Assembly (NCBI GenBank): GCA_023375785.1
Contig: SZWC01004689.1
Location: 830-64,829 of the forward strand
Direction of reading: 5' to 3'
DNA: 64,000 nucleotides
DNA from: Penium margaritaceum
Lineage: Eukaryota; Streptophyta; Zygnematophyceae; Desmidiales; Peniaceae
Position 1 is the first letter of the stretch. Each line of letters starts with the position of its first letter. Shown one piece after another: positions 1 to 11,029 of this stretch. Made by a program: the position numbers and the translations under genes. Below the pieces are notes generated by a model. It was not told the DNA's origin, searched no databases, and worked only from the letters and a program-made list of their open reading frames with translations.

Positions 1-1846
1 CCCTAGTTGCACCCTAGTTGCGCCCTAGTTGCGCCCTAGTTGCCCCCAGTTGCACCCTAATTGCGCCCTAGTTGCAACCTAATTGCACCATAGTTACGCT
101 CTAGTTGCACCCTAGTTGCGCCCTAGTTGCGCCCTAGTTGCGTCTTAGTTGGGCCCTAGTTGCGCCCTAGTTGTGCCCTAATTACGCCCTAGTTGTGCCT
201 AGTTGCGCCCTAGTTGCGCCCTTGTTGCACCTTAGTTGTGCCCTAGTTGGGCCCTACTTGCGCCCTACTTGCGCCCTAGTTACGCCCTTATTGCATCCTA
301 GTTGCGTCTTAGTTGCGCCCTAGTTGCGTCCTAGTTGCGCCCTTCTTGCAACCTTATTGCACCCTACTTACACCCTATTGGCGCCTTACTTGCGCCCTAG
401 TTGGACCTCAGTTGTGCACTAGCTACGCCCTAATGGTGCCATAGATGCACCCTAGTTGCGTCTTACTTGCGCCCTAATTGCACCCTAGTTGTACCCTAGT
501 TGCGCCCTACATGCACCCTAGTTGCGCCGTAGTTGCGCCCTGGTTGCGCACAAGTTGCAACCTACTTGCGCCCTACTTGCATCATACTTGCGCCCTAATT
601 GCGCCTCAGTTGGGGACTAGCTACGCCCTAGTTGTACCCTAGTTGCACCCTAGTTGTGTGTAATTGTACCCTATTTGTGCCCTAGTTGCGCCGTAGTTGT
701 GCCCTAGTCGCGCCCTAGTTGCACCCTAGTTGCGCCCTAGTTGCGCCATAGTTGCACCCTAGTTGTGTCCTAGTTGTGCCCTAGTTGCGCCCTAGTTGCG
801 TCCTAGTTGCGCCCAAGCCGCGCCCTAGTTGCGCCCTAGTTGCGTCCTAGTTGTGCCCTAGTTGCGCCCTAGTTGCGCCCTAGTTGCGCCCTAGTTGCCC
901 CCAGTTGCGCCCTAATTGCAACCTAGCTGCGCCCTCGTTGCCCCGTAGTTGTGACCTAGTTGCGCCCTAGTTGCACCCAAGTCGCGCCGTATTCGCACCC
1001 CAGTCCCGTCCTAGTTGCGCCCTAGTTGCGCACTAGTTGCACCCTAGTTGCGCCCTACTTGCATCCTAGTTCCACCCTTGTTGTGCCCTAGTTGCGTCCT
1101 AGTTGCGTCCTAGTTGCGTCCTAGTTGCCCCTTAGTTGCGCCCTTGTTGCATCCAGGCGCCCTAGTTGCGCCCTGGTTACGCCCTACTTGCACCCTAGTT
1201 GCACCTTAGTTATGCACTAGTTGCACCCTAGTTGCGTCCTACTTGCGCCCTAGTTGCGCCCTAGTTGCGCCCTACTTGCGCCTTTCTGGCGCCTACTTGC
1301 GCCCTAGTTGCGCCTTAGTTGGGCACTAGCTACGCTCTAGTTGTCCCCGAGTTGCGTCCTAGTTGCGTCCTACTTGCGCCCTAGTTGCGCATTAGTTGCG
1401 TCCTAGTTGCGCCCAACTTGCACACTAGTTGCACCCTAGTTTTGCCCTAGTTGCGCCCTAGTTACGCCCTAATTGCGCCCTGGTTGCACCCTAGTTGCGC
1501 CTTCGTTGCACCCTCGTTGCACCCTAGTTGCGCTATAGTTACGCCCTAGTTGCGCCCTAGTCACGTCCTAGTTGTGCCCTAGTTACACCCTAGTTGCGCC
1601 CTTCTTGTGCCCTTATTGCACCCTACTTACGCCCTACTGGCGCCCTACTTGCACCCTAGTTGCGCCTTAGTTGGGCACTAGCTACGCCCTAGTTGTGTCC
1701 TAGTTGCGCCCTAGTTGCGTCTTACTTGCGCCCTACTTGCGCCATAGTTGCGCTCTAGTCGCGTCCTTGTCGCGCCCTAGTTGCGCCTTTGTTGCGCCCT
1801 ACTTGTACCGTAGTTGCGCCTTGGTAGTACCCTAGTTCCGTCCTAA
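1..1846 (+). repeat. Array A: 11-bp minisatellite (CCCTAGTTGCG)
   Basis: The whole stretch is head-to-tail copies of an 11-bp unit close to CCCTAGTTGCG, about 165 copies, entering from beyond the left edge. Units differ mainly at the CpG, which appears as GCG, GTG or GCA; this is the spectrum expected from cytosine deamination on either strand. A longer-range pattern is marked by a variant containing CACTAGCTACGC near 415, 613, 1321 and 1673; the last two are 352 bp apart (32 units), so a higher-order repeat of roughly 350 bp is likely. There is no gene in it. The same family returns in reverse orientation at 17557-18542. Confidence 0.97.
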
Positions 1847-4800
1847 TGCCAATGTGTGACGCTCTAGTACCAGTGCCAAAGCGTGACGCTCTAGTTCCAA
1901 AGTGCGACACTCTATCGCCAAAGTGTGACGCTCTAGTGGCACACTGACGCTCTAGTGCCAAAGATTGAAACTCTAGTGCCAAAGTGTGACGCTCTAGTGC
2001 CAAAGTGTGACACTCTAGTGCCAAAGTGTGATGCTCTACTTCCAAGGAGTGACGCTTTAGTGCCAGTGTGTGAAGCTCTAGTGCCAAATTGTGACGCTCT
2101 AGTGCCAAAGTGTGACGCTCTTGTGTCAAAGTGTGATGCTCTAGTGTCAAAGTGTGGAACTATAGTGCCAAAGTGTGGCGCTCTAGTGCCAAGGTGTGAA
2201 GCTCCAGTGCCAAAGTGTGATGCTCTAGTGCCAAAGATTGATGGTCTAATGCAAAAGTGTGATGCTTGAGTACCAAAGTGGGAACCTCTAGTGCCAAAGT
2301 GTGTCGCTCTAGTGCCAATGTTTGGAGCTCTAGTTCCAAAGTGTGACGCTCTAGTGCCAAAGTGTGACGCTGTAGTGCCAAAGTGTGATGCTATAGTGCC
2401 AAAGAGTGGAGCTCTAGTGCCAAAGTGTGATGCTCTAGTGCCAAAGTGTGACGCTCTAGTGCCAAAGTGTGACGCTCTAGTGTGACGCTCTTGTGCCAAA
2501 GTTTGACGCTCTAGTGCCAACGTTCGAAATCTAGTGCCCAAGTGTGACGCTCTAGTACGTAAGTGTGATGCTCTATTGCCAAAGTGTGACTATCGTGTGC
2601 CAAAGTGTGACGCTATAGTGCCAAAGTGTGAAGCTCTAGTACCCAAGTGTGAAGCGCTAGTGCCAAAGTGTGACGCTCTAGTGCCAAATTGTGACGCTAA
2701 AATGCCAAAGTGTGATGCTCTAGTGCCAAACTGTGACGCTCTAGTGCCAAAGTGTTACGCTCTAGTGCCAAAGTGTGACGCTCTAGTGCCAACGTGTGAA
2801 TCTCTAGTGCCAATGTATGACGCTCTAGTGCCAAAGTGTGACGCTCTAGTGCCAAAGTGTGACGCTCTAGTCCCCAAGTGTCTGTTCTAGTACCAACGTG
2901 TGACGCTCTAGTGCCAAAGTGTGACGCTCTAGTCCCCAAGTGTCTGTTCTAGTACCAACGTGTGACGCTCTAGTGCCAAAGTGTGACGCTCTAGTGCCAA
3001 CGTGTGAATCTCTAGTGCCAATGTATGACGCTCTAGTGCCAAAGTGTGACGCTCTAGTGCCAAAGTGTGACGCTCTAGTCCCCAAGTGTCTGTTCTAGTA
3101 CCAACGTGTGACGCTCTAGTGCCAAAGTGTGACGCTCTAGTTCCAAAGTGTGACACTCTATTGCAAGAGTGTGACGCTCTACTGCCAAAGTGTGATGCGC
3201 TAGAGCCAAAGGTCAAACCTCTAGTGCCAAAGTCCGAGGCTCTAGTGCCAACGTGTGACGCTCAAGTGCAAATGTGTGACGCTCTAGTACCAAAGAGTGA
3301 CACTCTAGTGCCAAAGTGTGAAGCGCCAGTGCCAAAGTGTGACGCTCTAGTGCCAAAGTGTGACGCCCTAGTGCCAAAGTGTGATGCTCTAGTGCCAAAG
3401 TGTGACGCTCTAGTGCCAGAGTGTGAAGCTCTAGTACAAATGTGTAAAGATCTTGTGTCAAAGTGTGACGCTCTAGTGCCAAAGTGGGACGCTCTAGTGC
3501 CAAAGTTTGAAACTCTAGTGCCAACGTGTGATGCTCTAGTGCCAATGTGTGACGCTGTAGTGCCAGAGTGTGACGCTCTAGTTCCAAAGTGTGACGCTCT
3601 AGTACCAAAGTGTGAAGCTCTGGTGCCAAAGTGTAACGCTCTGGTGCCAAAGTGTGAAGCTCTAGTGTCAAAGAATGTTGCTCTAGTGCCAAAGTTTGAA
3701 GCTCTAGTTCCAAAGTGTGACGCTCAAGTGCCAAAATGTGACGCTCTAGTGCCAAAGTGTGACGCTCTAGTGCCAAAGAGGGATGCTCTAGTGCTAAAGT
3801 GTGACGCTCTAGTACTAAAATATGAAGCTCTAGTACCAACGTGTGACGCTCTAGTACCAACGTGTGACACTCTAGTGCCAAAGTGTGACGTTCCAGTGCC
3901 AAAGTGTGAAGGTCGAGTGCCAAAGGGTGATGCTCTAGTGCCAAACGTGCGATGCTCTAATGCCTAAGTGTGATGCTCTAGTGCCGAAGTGTGACGCTCT
4001 AATGCCAACGTTTGGAGCTCTACTGCCAAAGTCTGACGCTCTAGTGCCAAAGTGTGACGCTGTAGTGCCAAAATGTGACGCTCTAGTGCCAAAGTGTGGA
4101 GCTCTAGTGCCAAACTGTGATGCTCTAGTGCCAAAGTGTGACGCTCTAGTGCGAACGTGTGACGATGTAGTGCCAAAGTCTGACGCTCTAGTGCCAAAGT
4201 TCGAAGCTCTAGTACGAAAGTGTGATTCTCTAATGCCAAAGTGTGACACTCTTGTGCCAAAGTGTGGCACTCTAGTGCCAAAGTGTGAATCTATAGTGCC
4301 AAAGTGTGATGCTCTAGTACCAAAGTCTGACGCTCTAGTACCAAAGTGTGACGCACTAGTGCCAAAATGTGACGCTCTAGTTCCAAAGTGTGACACTCTA
4401 TTGCCAACGTGTGAAGCTCTAGTGCCAAAGTGTAACGCTCTCGTGCCAAAGTGTGAAGGTCTAGTGCCACAGTGTGACTCTCTAGTGCCAAAGTGTGAAG
4501 GGCTAATACCAAAGTGTGACGCTCTAGTGCCAAAGTGTGATGCTCTAGTGCCAAAGTGTGATGCTCTAGTGCCAAAGTGTGAGGCTCTAGTGCCAAATTT
4601 TCAAACTCTAGTGCCAACGTGTGCTACTCTAGTGCCAAAGTGTGACACTCTAGTGCCAAGTGTGATGCTGTAGTGCCAAAGTGTGATGCTCTAGTGCCAC
4701 AGTGTTACACTCTAGTGCCAAAGTGTGACGCTCTTGCGCCAAAGTGTGAATCTCAAGTGCCAAAGTGTGACGCTCCAGTGCCAACGTATGACGCTCTAGT

Positions 4801-7800
4801 ACCAAAGTGTGATGCTCTAGTGCCAAAGATTGATGCTCTAGTTCCAAATTGCAAAACTCTATTGGAAACGTGTGACGCTCTAGTGCCAAAGTGTGACGCT
4901 CTAGTGCCAAAGCTCGAAAATCTAGTTCCAAAGTGTGACACTGTAGTGTCAAAGTGCGATGCTCTAGTGCCAAAGTGTGACGCTCTAGTGCCAAAGTTTG
5001 AAACTCTAGTGCCAACATGTGATTCTCTAGTGCCAATGTGTGACGCTCTAGTGCCAAAGTCTGACGCTCTAGTTCTTAAGTGTGACGCTCTAGTGCCAAC
5101 GTGTGAAGCTCTAGAGCCAAAGTGTAACGCTCTGGTGCCAAAGTGTGAAGCTCTAGTGCCAAAGTATGATGCTCTAGTGCCAAGGTGTGAAGCTCTAGAG
5201 CCAAAGTGGGACGCTCAAGTGCCATAGTGTGACGCTCTAGTGCCAAAGTGAGACAATCTAGTGCCAATCTGGGATGCTCTAGTGCCAAAGTGTGACGCTC
5301 TTGTACCAAAATATGAAGCTCTAGTGCCAAAGTGGGACAATCTAGTGCCAAAGTGTGACGATCTTGTGCCAAAGTGTGACGTTCTAGTGCCAAAGTGTGA
5401 AGGTCTAGTGCCAAAGTGTAATGCTCTAGTGCCAAACATGTGACGCTCTAGTGCCAAAGTAAGACGCTCTAGTGCCAAATTGTGACGCTCTAATGCCAAC
5501 ATTTGGAGCTCTAGTTCCAAAGTGTGATGCTCTCGTGCCAAAAGTGTGACGCTCTAGTGCCAAAGTCTGACGCTCTAGTGCCAAAGGTTGAAGCTCTAGT
5601 GCCAAAGTGTGCACCCTAGTGCCAAAGTGTGACACTCTACTGCCAACGTGTGACACTCTAGTGCCAAAGTGTGAATCTCTAGTGCCAAGGTGTGATGCTC
5701 TAGTGCCAAAGAATGGCCCTCTAGTACCAAAGTGTGGCGCTCTAGTGCCAAAGTGTGACGCTCTAGTTCCAAAGTGCAAAACTCTATTGCCAACGTGTGA
5801 CGCTCTATTGCTAAAATGTGACACTCTGATGCCAAAATTCGAGACTCTAGTGCCAAAGTGTGACGCTCTAGTACCGAATGGTGACACTAGAGTGCCAAAG
5901 TGTGACGCTCTAGGTCCAAGGAGTGACGCTCTAGTGCCAAAATGTGAAGCTCTATTGCCAAAGTGTGACACTCTAGTGCCAATGTCTGATGCTCTAGTGT
6001 CAAAGTGTGACGCTCTAGTGCCAAAGTGTGGAACTCTAGTGCCAATGTCTGACGCTCCAGTGCCAAGGTGTGAAGCTCTAGTGCCAAAGTGTGATGCTCA
6101 AGTGCCAAAATGTGATGCTCTTGTGCCATAGTGTGACGCTCGAGTGCCAAAGTGTGAAGCTCTAGTGCCAACGTGTGACGCTCTAGTGCCAAAGTGTGAC
6201 GCTCTATTGCAAAAGTGTGACGATTTAGTGCCAAAGTGTGACGCTCTAGTGTCCAAGTGTGACACTCTAGTGCCAAAGTGTGAAGGTCTAGTGCCACTGT
6301 GTGACGCTCTAGTGCCAAAGTGAAAAGCGCTAGTGCCTAAGTGTGACGCTCTAGTACCAAAGTGTGACGCTCTAGTGCCAAAGTGCGACGCTCTAGTGCC
6401 AAAGTGTGACGCTATAGTGCCAAAGTGTGACGCTCTAGTGCCAAAGTGTGACGTTCTAGTGTCAAAATGCGAGGCTCTAGTGCCAAAGTTTGAAACTCTA
6501 GTGCCAAAGTGTGATACTCTAGTGCCAAAGTGTGACGGTCTAGTGCCACAGTGTGACGCTCTAGTGCCAAAGTGTGACGCTCTAGTGCCAAAGTGTGACG
6601 CTCTAGTGCCAAAGTGTGACGTTCTAGTGTCAAAATGCGAGGCTCTAGTGCCAAAGTTTGAAACTCTAGTGCCAAAGTGTGATACTCTAGTGCCAAAGTG
6701 TGACACTCAAGTGCCAAAGTGTGATGCTATAGTGCCAAAGTCTGACGCTGTAGTGCCGAAGTTTGAAGCTCTAGTGCCAAAGTGTGACGCTCTAGTGCCA
6801 AAGTGTTACACTCTAGTGCCAAAGTGTGACACTCTTGCGCCAAATTGTGAATCTCAAGTGCCAATGTGTGACGCTCCAGTGCCAAAGTCTGATGCTCTAG
6901 TACCAAAGTGTGATGCTCTAGTGCCAATGTGTGACACTCTAGTTCCAAATTGCAACACTCTAGTGCAAAAGTGTGACGCGCTAGTGCTTAATTGTGACAC
7001 TCTATGCCAAAGCTTGAAAATCTATTGCCAAAGTGTGAGGATCTAGTGCCAAAGTGTGATGCTCTAATGCCAAAGTGTGACGCTCTAGTGCCAAAGTGTG
7101 ACGCTCTAGTGCCAAAGTGCGACACTCTATTGCCAAAGTGTGACGCTCGAGTGCCAAAGTGTGACGCTCTAGTGCCAATGTTCGAAACTCTAGTGCCCAA
7201 GTGTGACACTCTAGTGCCAAAGTGTGAGGCTCTAGTGCCAAAGTGTGATGCTCCTGTGCCAAAGTGTGATGCTCTAGTGCCAAAGTGTGAAGCTCTAGTG
7301 CTAAAGTGTGACGATCCGGTACCAAAGTGTGAAGGTCTAGTGTCACAGTGTGACGCTCTAGTGCCAAAGTGTGAAGCGCTAGTGCCATAGTGTGACGCTC
7401 TAATGCCAAAGTGTGACACTCTAGTGCCAAAGTGTGATGCTCTAGTGCCAACGTGTGATGCTCTAGTGCCAAAGTGTGACGCTCTTGTCCGAAAGTGTGA
7501 CGCTCTTGTGCCAAAGGGTGACGCTCTAGTACCAAAGTGTGTCACTGTAGTGCCAAAGTGCGATGCTCTAGTGCCAAAGTGTGATGCTCTAGTGCCAAAG
7601 TGAGAGGCTTTAGTGCCAAAGTATGAAGCTCTTGTGTCGAAGTGTGACGCTCTAGTACCAAAGTGTGACGCTCTAGTGCCAAAGTTTGGAACTCTAGTAC
7701 CAACATGTGATGCTCTAGTGCCAATGTGTGATGCTCTAGTGCTAAATTGTGACGCTCTAGTTCTCAAGTGTGACGCTCTAGTGCCAACGTGTGAAGGTCT

Positions 7801-8050
7801 AGAGCCAAAGTGTAACGCTCTGGTGCCAAAGTGTGAAGCTCTCATTCCAAAGTATGACGCTCTAGTGCCAAAGTTCGAAACTCTAGTGCCCAAGTGTGAC
7901 ACTCTAGTGCCTAAGTGTGAGGCTCTAGTGCCAAAGTGTGACTCTCCTGTGCCAAAGTGTGACGCTCTAATGCCAAAGTGTGAAGCTCTAGTGCCAAAGT
8001 GTGAAGCTCCAGTACCAAAGTGTGAAGGTCTAGTGTCACAATGTGACGCT
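1847..8050 (+). repeat. Array B: 21-bp minisatellite
   Basis: About 295 head-to-tail copies of a 21-bp unit whose core is AGTGTGACGCTCTAGTGCCA. It joins array A through the shared word CTAGT. Because 21 is a multiple of three, one forward frame reads a heptapeptide VPKCDAL, and two reverse frames read ALERHTL and GTRASHF, giving open frames of up to 357 codons. Units vary at the CpG in both directions (GACGCT to GATGCT or GACACT), and small length changes shift the frame often, so it looks non-coding. Local higher-order copies are visible: a block at about 6451 recurs 168 bp (8 units) later, and a variant reading CCCCAAGTGTCTGTTCTAG occurs three times between 2872 and 3107. A landmark variant (AAGGTCTAGTG plus YCACA) recurs and ends the array at the core. 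Confidence 0.96.
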
Positions 8051-8146
8051 GATGCCCCCAATTTTGCCGCGCTCGTGATCTCCTCCGCGGATTAGTTGTG
8101 GTCCGCGCAGACACTTCCACGGAGCCCGCGGATCCTGCACTTTCAC
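8051..8146. other. Short segment between candidate LTR and array B
   Basis: About 96 bp lie between the candidate LTR end and array B. On the minus strand the segment ends AAAATTGGGGGCATCAG and then enters array B as CGTCAC. The same box (TTGGGGGCATCAG followed by YGTCAC) precedes the candidate LTR at 9296-9312. The segment may be the tail of a second, related element whose LTR has been replaced by array B, or an LTR boundary that I have misplaced. Confidence 0.4.
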
Positions 8147-9300
8147 TGTTATCACAAATCTACTCATACATGTAGCGGAATCACGGGACCTCAACCCCTA
8201 GCCACTGTCAATCATGCGGACGGCAGGACTGAGTCCAAGAGCCCAAACCTCACTGATGAATGACACTCCGCGGTCCACGCCTTACCACTCAGGAGCCACC
8301 ACCGCGTGGCTTCCAGCTCCTCTCCGCGGAACCGTTATTCCGCGGAAGTGTGCAAGCGAAGGTACCGCTGGCAGTTCACTTCACTCGGACTTTCGGTTAC
8401 GCATGCAACCTCCACAGTCCGAGGACATCACTCCTAGAGTTGCGGGAGGCACAGAGGTAGTGGGACGGCGAGCAATAGAAATGGTAGAATGTCTTTAGAT
8501 GAATTTGGCGGAATACAATGAAGAGTATACAAGACTGAGTCTTTTTGTGGTACTGCTAGGTAGACCCTTTTCTACTTTGGATTCCGCATGCTGTCGGTCT
8601 CATCCCTCTCACATCCTCATACTTCCTTTTGCTAGGACTCCACGCGGTGCGACTACTCACCACGAGTCTCATGCTCAATCACACACACACACAACCTATC
8701 TTTTGCTTATCACTTCCTACATCCGCGGCTCGTGCACGTGGTTCTTCGTGTTCTTCCTTGAATCTTCATCTTCTGCGGTGCGTTCTCCCAGTTCTCCTCC
8801 TTGATTACCGCTGCCAAACCTTGGCCTCTTATTGGCCTAGCTCCTGTTACCCTCCTCCTGACGTCTGATTCCGTCAGTGGATGTTTTGCACGTCCGATTC
8901 TCCTGCTGCACTCCGAGTTCTCCGTGTCTTGGCACGTGTTCTCATTCCACCGCAAATTCTCATCCTTGTACATCCCGCCTCTTTTTGCCTCCTATGCAAC
9001 AAGCGCTTGAGATAGCCGTAGAGGAGCAGCCATTAGTTATTTTGTTTCCTGGTTGCCACTTTTCCTGCCTTTCTTCCTCCACCGCCACTGAGATTCCGCG
9101 CCACCCCTTGCTCTACCGCAACCTCATTGTAGGAGCCAGCATCCCTTGCGCGTTCTTCAATGCTCCGCGGCCTCCCCTTCATCCCCCTCCGCGGAAATGA
9201 GGCCGCGGTCCCCTCTTTCCGCACACTTGTGAGTCGCAGTTCCTCAGTTCTAGGGATTCACCTTCTTCCCAGCAGAGGTGCGATGGATTTCTGCGTGACA
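8147..9300 (-). repeat. Candidate 3' LTR (fossil, about 1.15 kb)
   Basis: Minus strand: starts TGTCACGC directly after the polypurine tract and could end TGATAACA at 8147, giving the usual TG...CA ends with a short TGT/ACA inversion. There is no convincing open frame. Inside are an (AC)n run at about 8678-8692 and several CCGCGG words, including palindromic TCCGCGGA at 8323, 8339 and 9188. A region near 8500-8540 (CTTGTATACTCTTCATTGTA on the minus strand) has the look of an R/U5 segment, but I cannot place the cap or poly(A) sites. The 3' limit is uncertain because the TTGGGGGCATCAG box that precedes the LTR recurs at 8050-8062. Confidence 0.45.
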
Positions 9301-9304
9301 CTGA

Positions 9305-9326
9305 TGCCCCCAACCCCCCCTCTTTT
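9305..9326 (-). other. Candidate polypurine tract
   Basis: On the minus strand this reads as a purine run of about 17 bases (AAAAGAGGGGGGGTTGGGGG) just before CATCAG and then TGTCAC. In LTR retroelements a polypurine tract primes plus-strand DNA synthesis and lies just upstream of the 3' LTR, which conventionally starts TG. Position and composition fit, but the assignment rests on this single site because no second LTR is available to compare. Confidence 0.5.
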
Positions 9327-9352
9327 CAAGGCTGTGTCCCAGAGTCTTGTCA

Positions 9353-10760
9353 CTACAGTGGCGTGAATTTCCCTTGGGGACCCGGCCGCTGCCGTTGTTG
9401 GCAAGGGCGGCAGTATCTATCAACTTCCCCGCCCTCCTTCTGGTACCTCGCGGAGCATTCCTGATGCACGTACAACTGACACCCCTCGCACCGGGCTCCT
9501 GCCGTGATGTCCTCCGTGCCAGGTCTTCTTTTGCAGGTGGAGCAGTGTGGGATCCGTTCATACGTTCTGCAACTGGTGCAGCGGTACACCATCTGCCCTT
9601 CCACATTCCTTCCCACTTCCGTGGCACACTACACGTGAGCCCATCCTCTGTAGTGCTCACAATGGCATGCCATCCCTATAACGATCCCCCCGCATCCGTC
9701 TCCGCAGCAATGCAGCCCGGAATTTTCTGTCCCCCAATCCTCTTTTTGAGGCTGAGCGAGGTAGCGGTGACAGGTCCACACTCCTTCCTTACCCCTCTTG
9801 CCGCATCGCTGGTGACACATCTTCAGGCACATGCCACATCCCTTCCCAAACTCTGCCATTCCTTCCCGGCAGGCAGCGCATGCGGGCTCTTGGGTCTCCG
9901 CGATGAAGCTGAGGTAGCAGCCCGTCTCAAGGAGCTCATTGCCCACACATTGGTGGCATTGGCCCTTCCAGGCGGAGCTGCCAGTTACAAGGCATTCGCG
10001 ATGGGCACGCCTCGTGCAGACAGCACACCTTCGTTCATCCTACACCGTCTTCAGGCATGTGGGACATGCCGTGGATTGGTGCGCTTCCTCTCCCGGTGCC
10101 TCCTCCTCTTCCGACTCTTCCTCTTCCTCCTCCTCGTTCACTCGGGGTACCTTTCGTACACCTCGTCGCTTTTTGATCTCTTCTCTGCACCTTCTGCACA
10201 CCGAAGCCCCACTTCGTCCTTTGCGTCCGTCACGAGGCGGCACCAGGCAGCTAGTGTAGATTTTGCGGAGGCATCCGCCACAATCCTGTACCACCACTCC
10301 CCACCATTGGCCGCATTGGGCACACTTCTTCTCCTCCAGCTCCTTCCGCCTCCTCTCTTCTGCTGTGACCCGTCCCTCCGTCTGCCACTGCCTTATCGTG
10401 GCCCCGGAAACTGTGCACGGTCCTTTCCTTTGCTCAAGGGACCCTTCCTCTTCTTCCTCTTCCTCCTCTTCTTCCGGGTCCCACCTTCCGCGGGGTGGTG
10501 CTCCGCCAGCGCCGGGTCCTGCTCCTTCTTCCTCCTCCTACTTCTTTGCAGCGGCTTCCTCCTCAGCCGCCTCCTTCAGGCATCGCAAGCAGGTGCGATT
10601 TCGTCCAATGCAGGTCTTAGAGGCTCCGCCGGCATACTGGTGTGCGAGATTCCCGTACACCCGGTACACCACCTTTAGATGTGGCTCCGCAGGGAAATTC
10701 TCTCCGCACCATACACATGGGCCGGCGTAGTTGGCCAGGCTCTTGGGGCACATTGGTACC
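9353..10760 (-). mobile_element. Fossil part: Cys-rich region with PHD-type zinc fingers
   Basis: Downstream of the integrase on the same strand are several Cys-rich segments. The clearest, encoded at 9401-9544, has the spacing C-x2-C-x14-C-x2-C-x4-H-x2-C-x14-C-x2-C, a complete C4HC3 PHD-finger pattern. A second, encoded within 9629-9946, has C-x2-C-x10-C-x2-C-x4-H-x2-C. Two more paired-Cys segments lie in 10040-10297, where an acidic Glu tract follows, and in 10538-10753. PHD fingers are known to read histone tails, so one inference is target-site selection on chromatin, comparable to the chromodomain of chromoviruses. An alternative is a captured host gene fragment. The segments lie in different frames, so the region is broken. 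Confidence 0.6.
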
Positions 10761-11029
10761 TTAGTCCGTGGTGGTGCTCCCTGGAACGGCTGCTGGGTCT
10801 TTCCTGATGATGTTTGCTCTGGCTATCACTCGAGCCTGCCTTCAGGCTCCTCCCGCTTCTGCCACTCCCTCTGTTCCTGCCGCCTCTCCTCCTGCTGCTC
10901 TAGCTGTTGCCCCCGTCCTGGCTGCTCTTGCCGTGGTTCTCTTCTTACTTCCTCCGCGGCCAGTTTGCAGACATCGGATTCTTCATCCTCCTCCTCCTCT
11001 GGTTCCTGGCTCCAACCCTGCTCCTGCTA

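Noticed and set aside
1-1846. Array A as telomere or interstitial telomere sequence (CCCTA words)
   Set aside because: The plant-type telomere unit is CCCTAAA (7 bp) and no run of it, or of CCCTAA, occurs. The unit here is 11 bp with GTTGCG, so only CCCTA is shared.
1955-8095. A Cys-rich heptad protein (VPKCDAL repeats, up to 293 codons) or the reverse ALERHTL and GTRASHF proteins
   Set aside because: A 21-bp unit is in frame by arithmetic. Changes hit the CpG on both strands regardless of the residue, and small indels break the frame repeatedly.
8676-8692. (AC)n microsatellite as a feature of its own
   Set aside because: Only about 8 dinucleotides inside the candidate LTR; unremarkable.
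9347-10678. Plus-strand open frame of 443 codons and other plus-strand frames over 8.2-16 kb
   Set aside because: Antisense shadows of the minus-strand retroelement parts; low-complexity Ser/Leu/Phe-rich composition and no recognisable domain.
9353-10760. An independent host PHD-finger gene
   Set aside because: Same strand as, and contiguous with, the integrase, and ends just before a polypurine tract and candidate LTR; it is broken like the rest. Not fully excluded.
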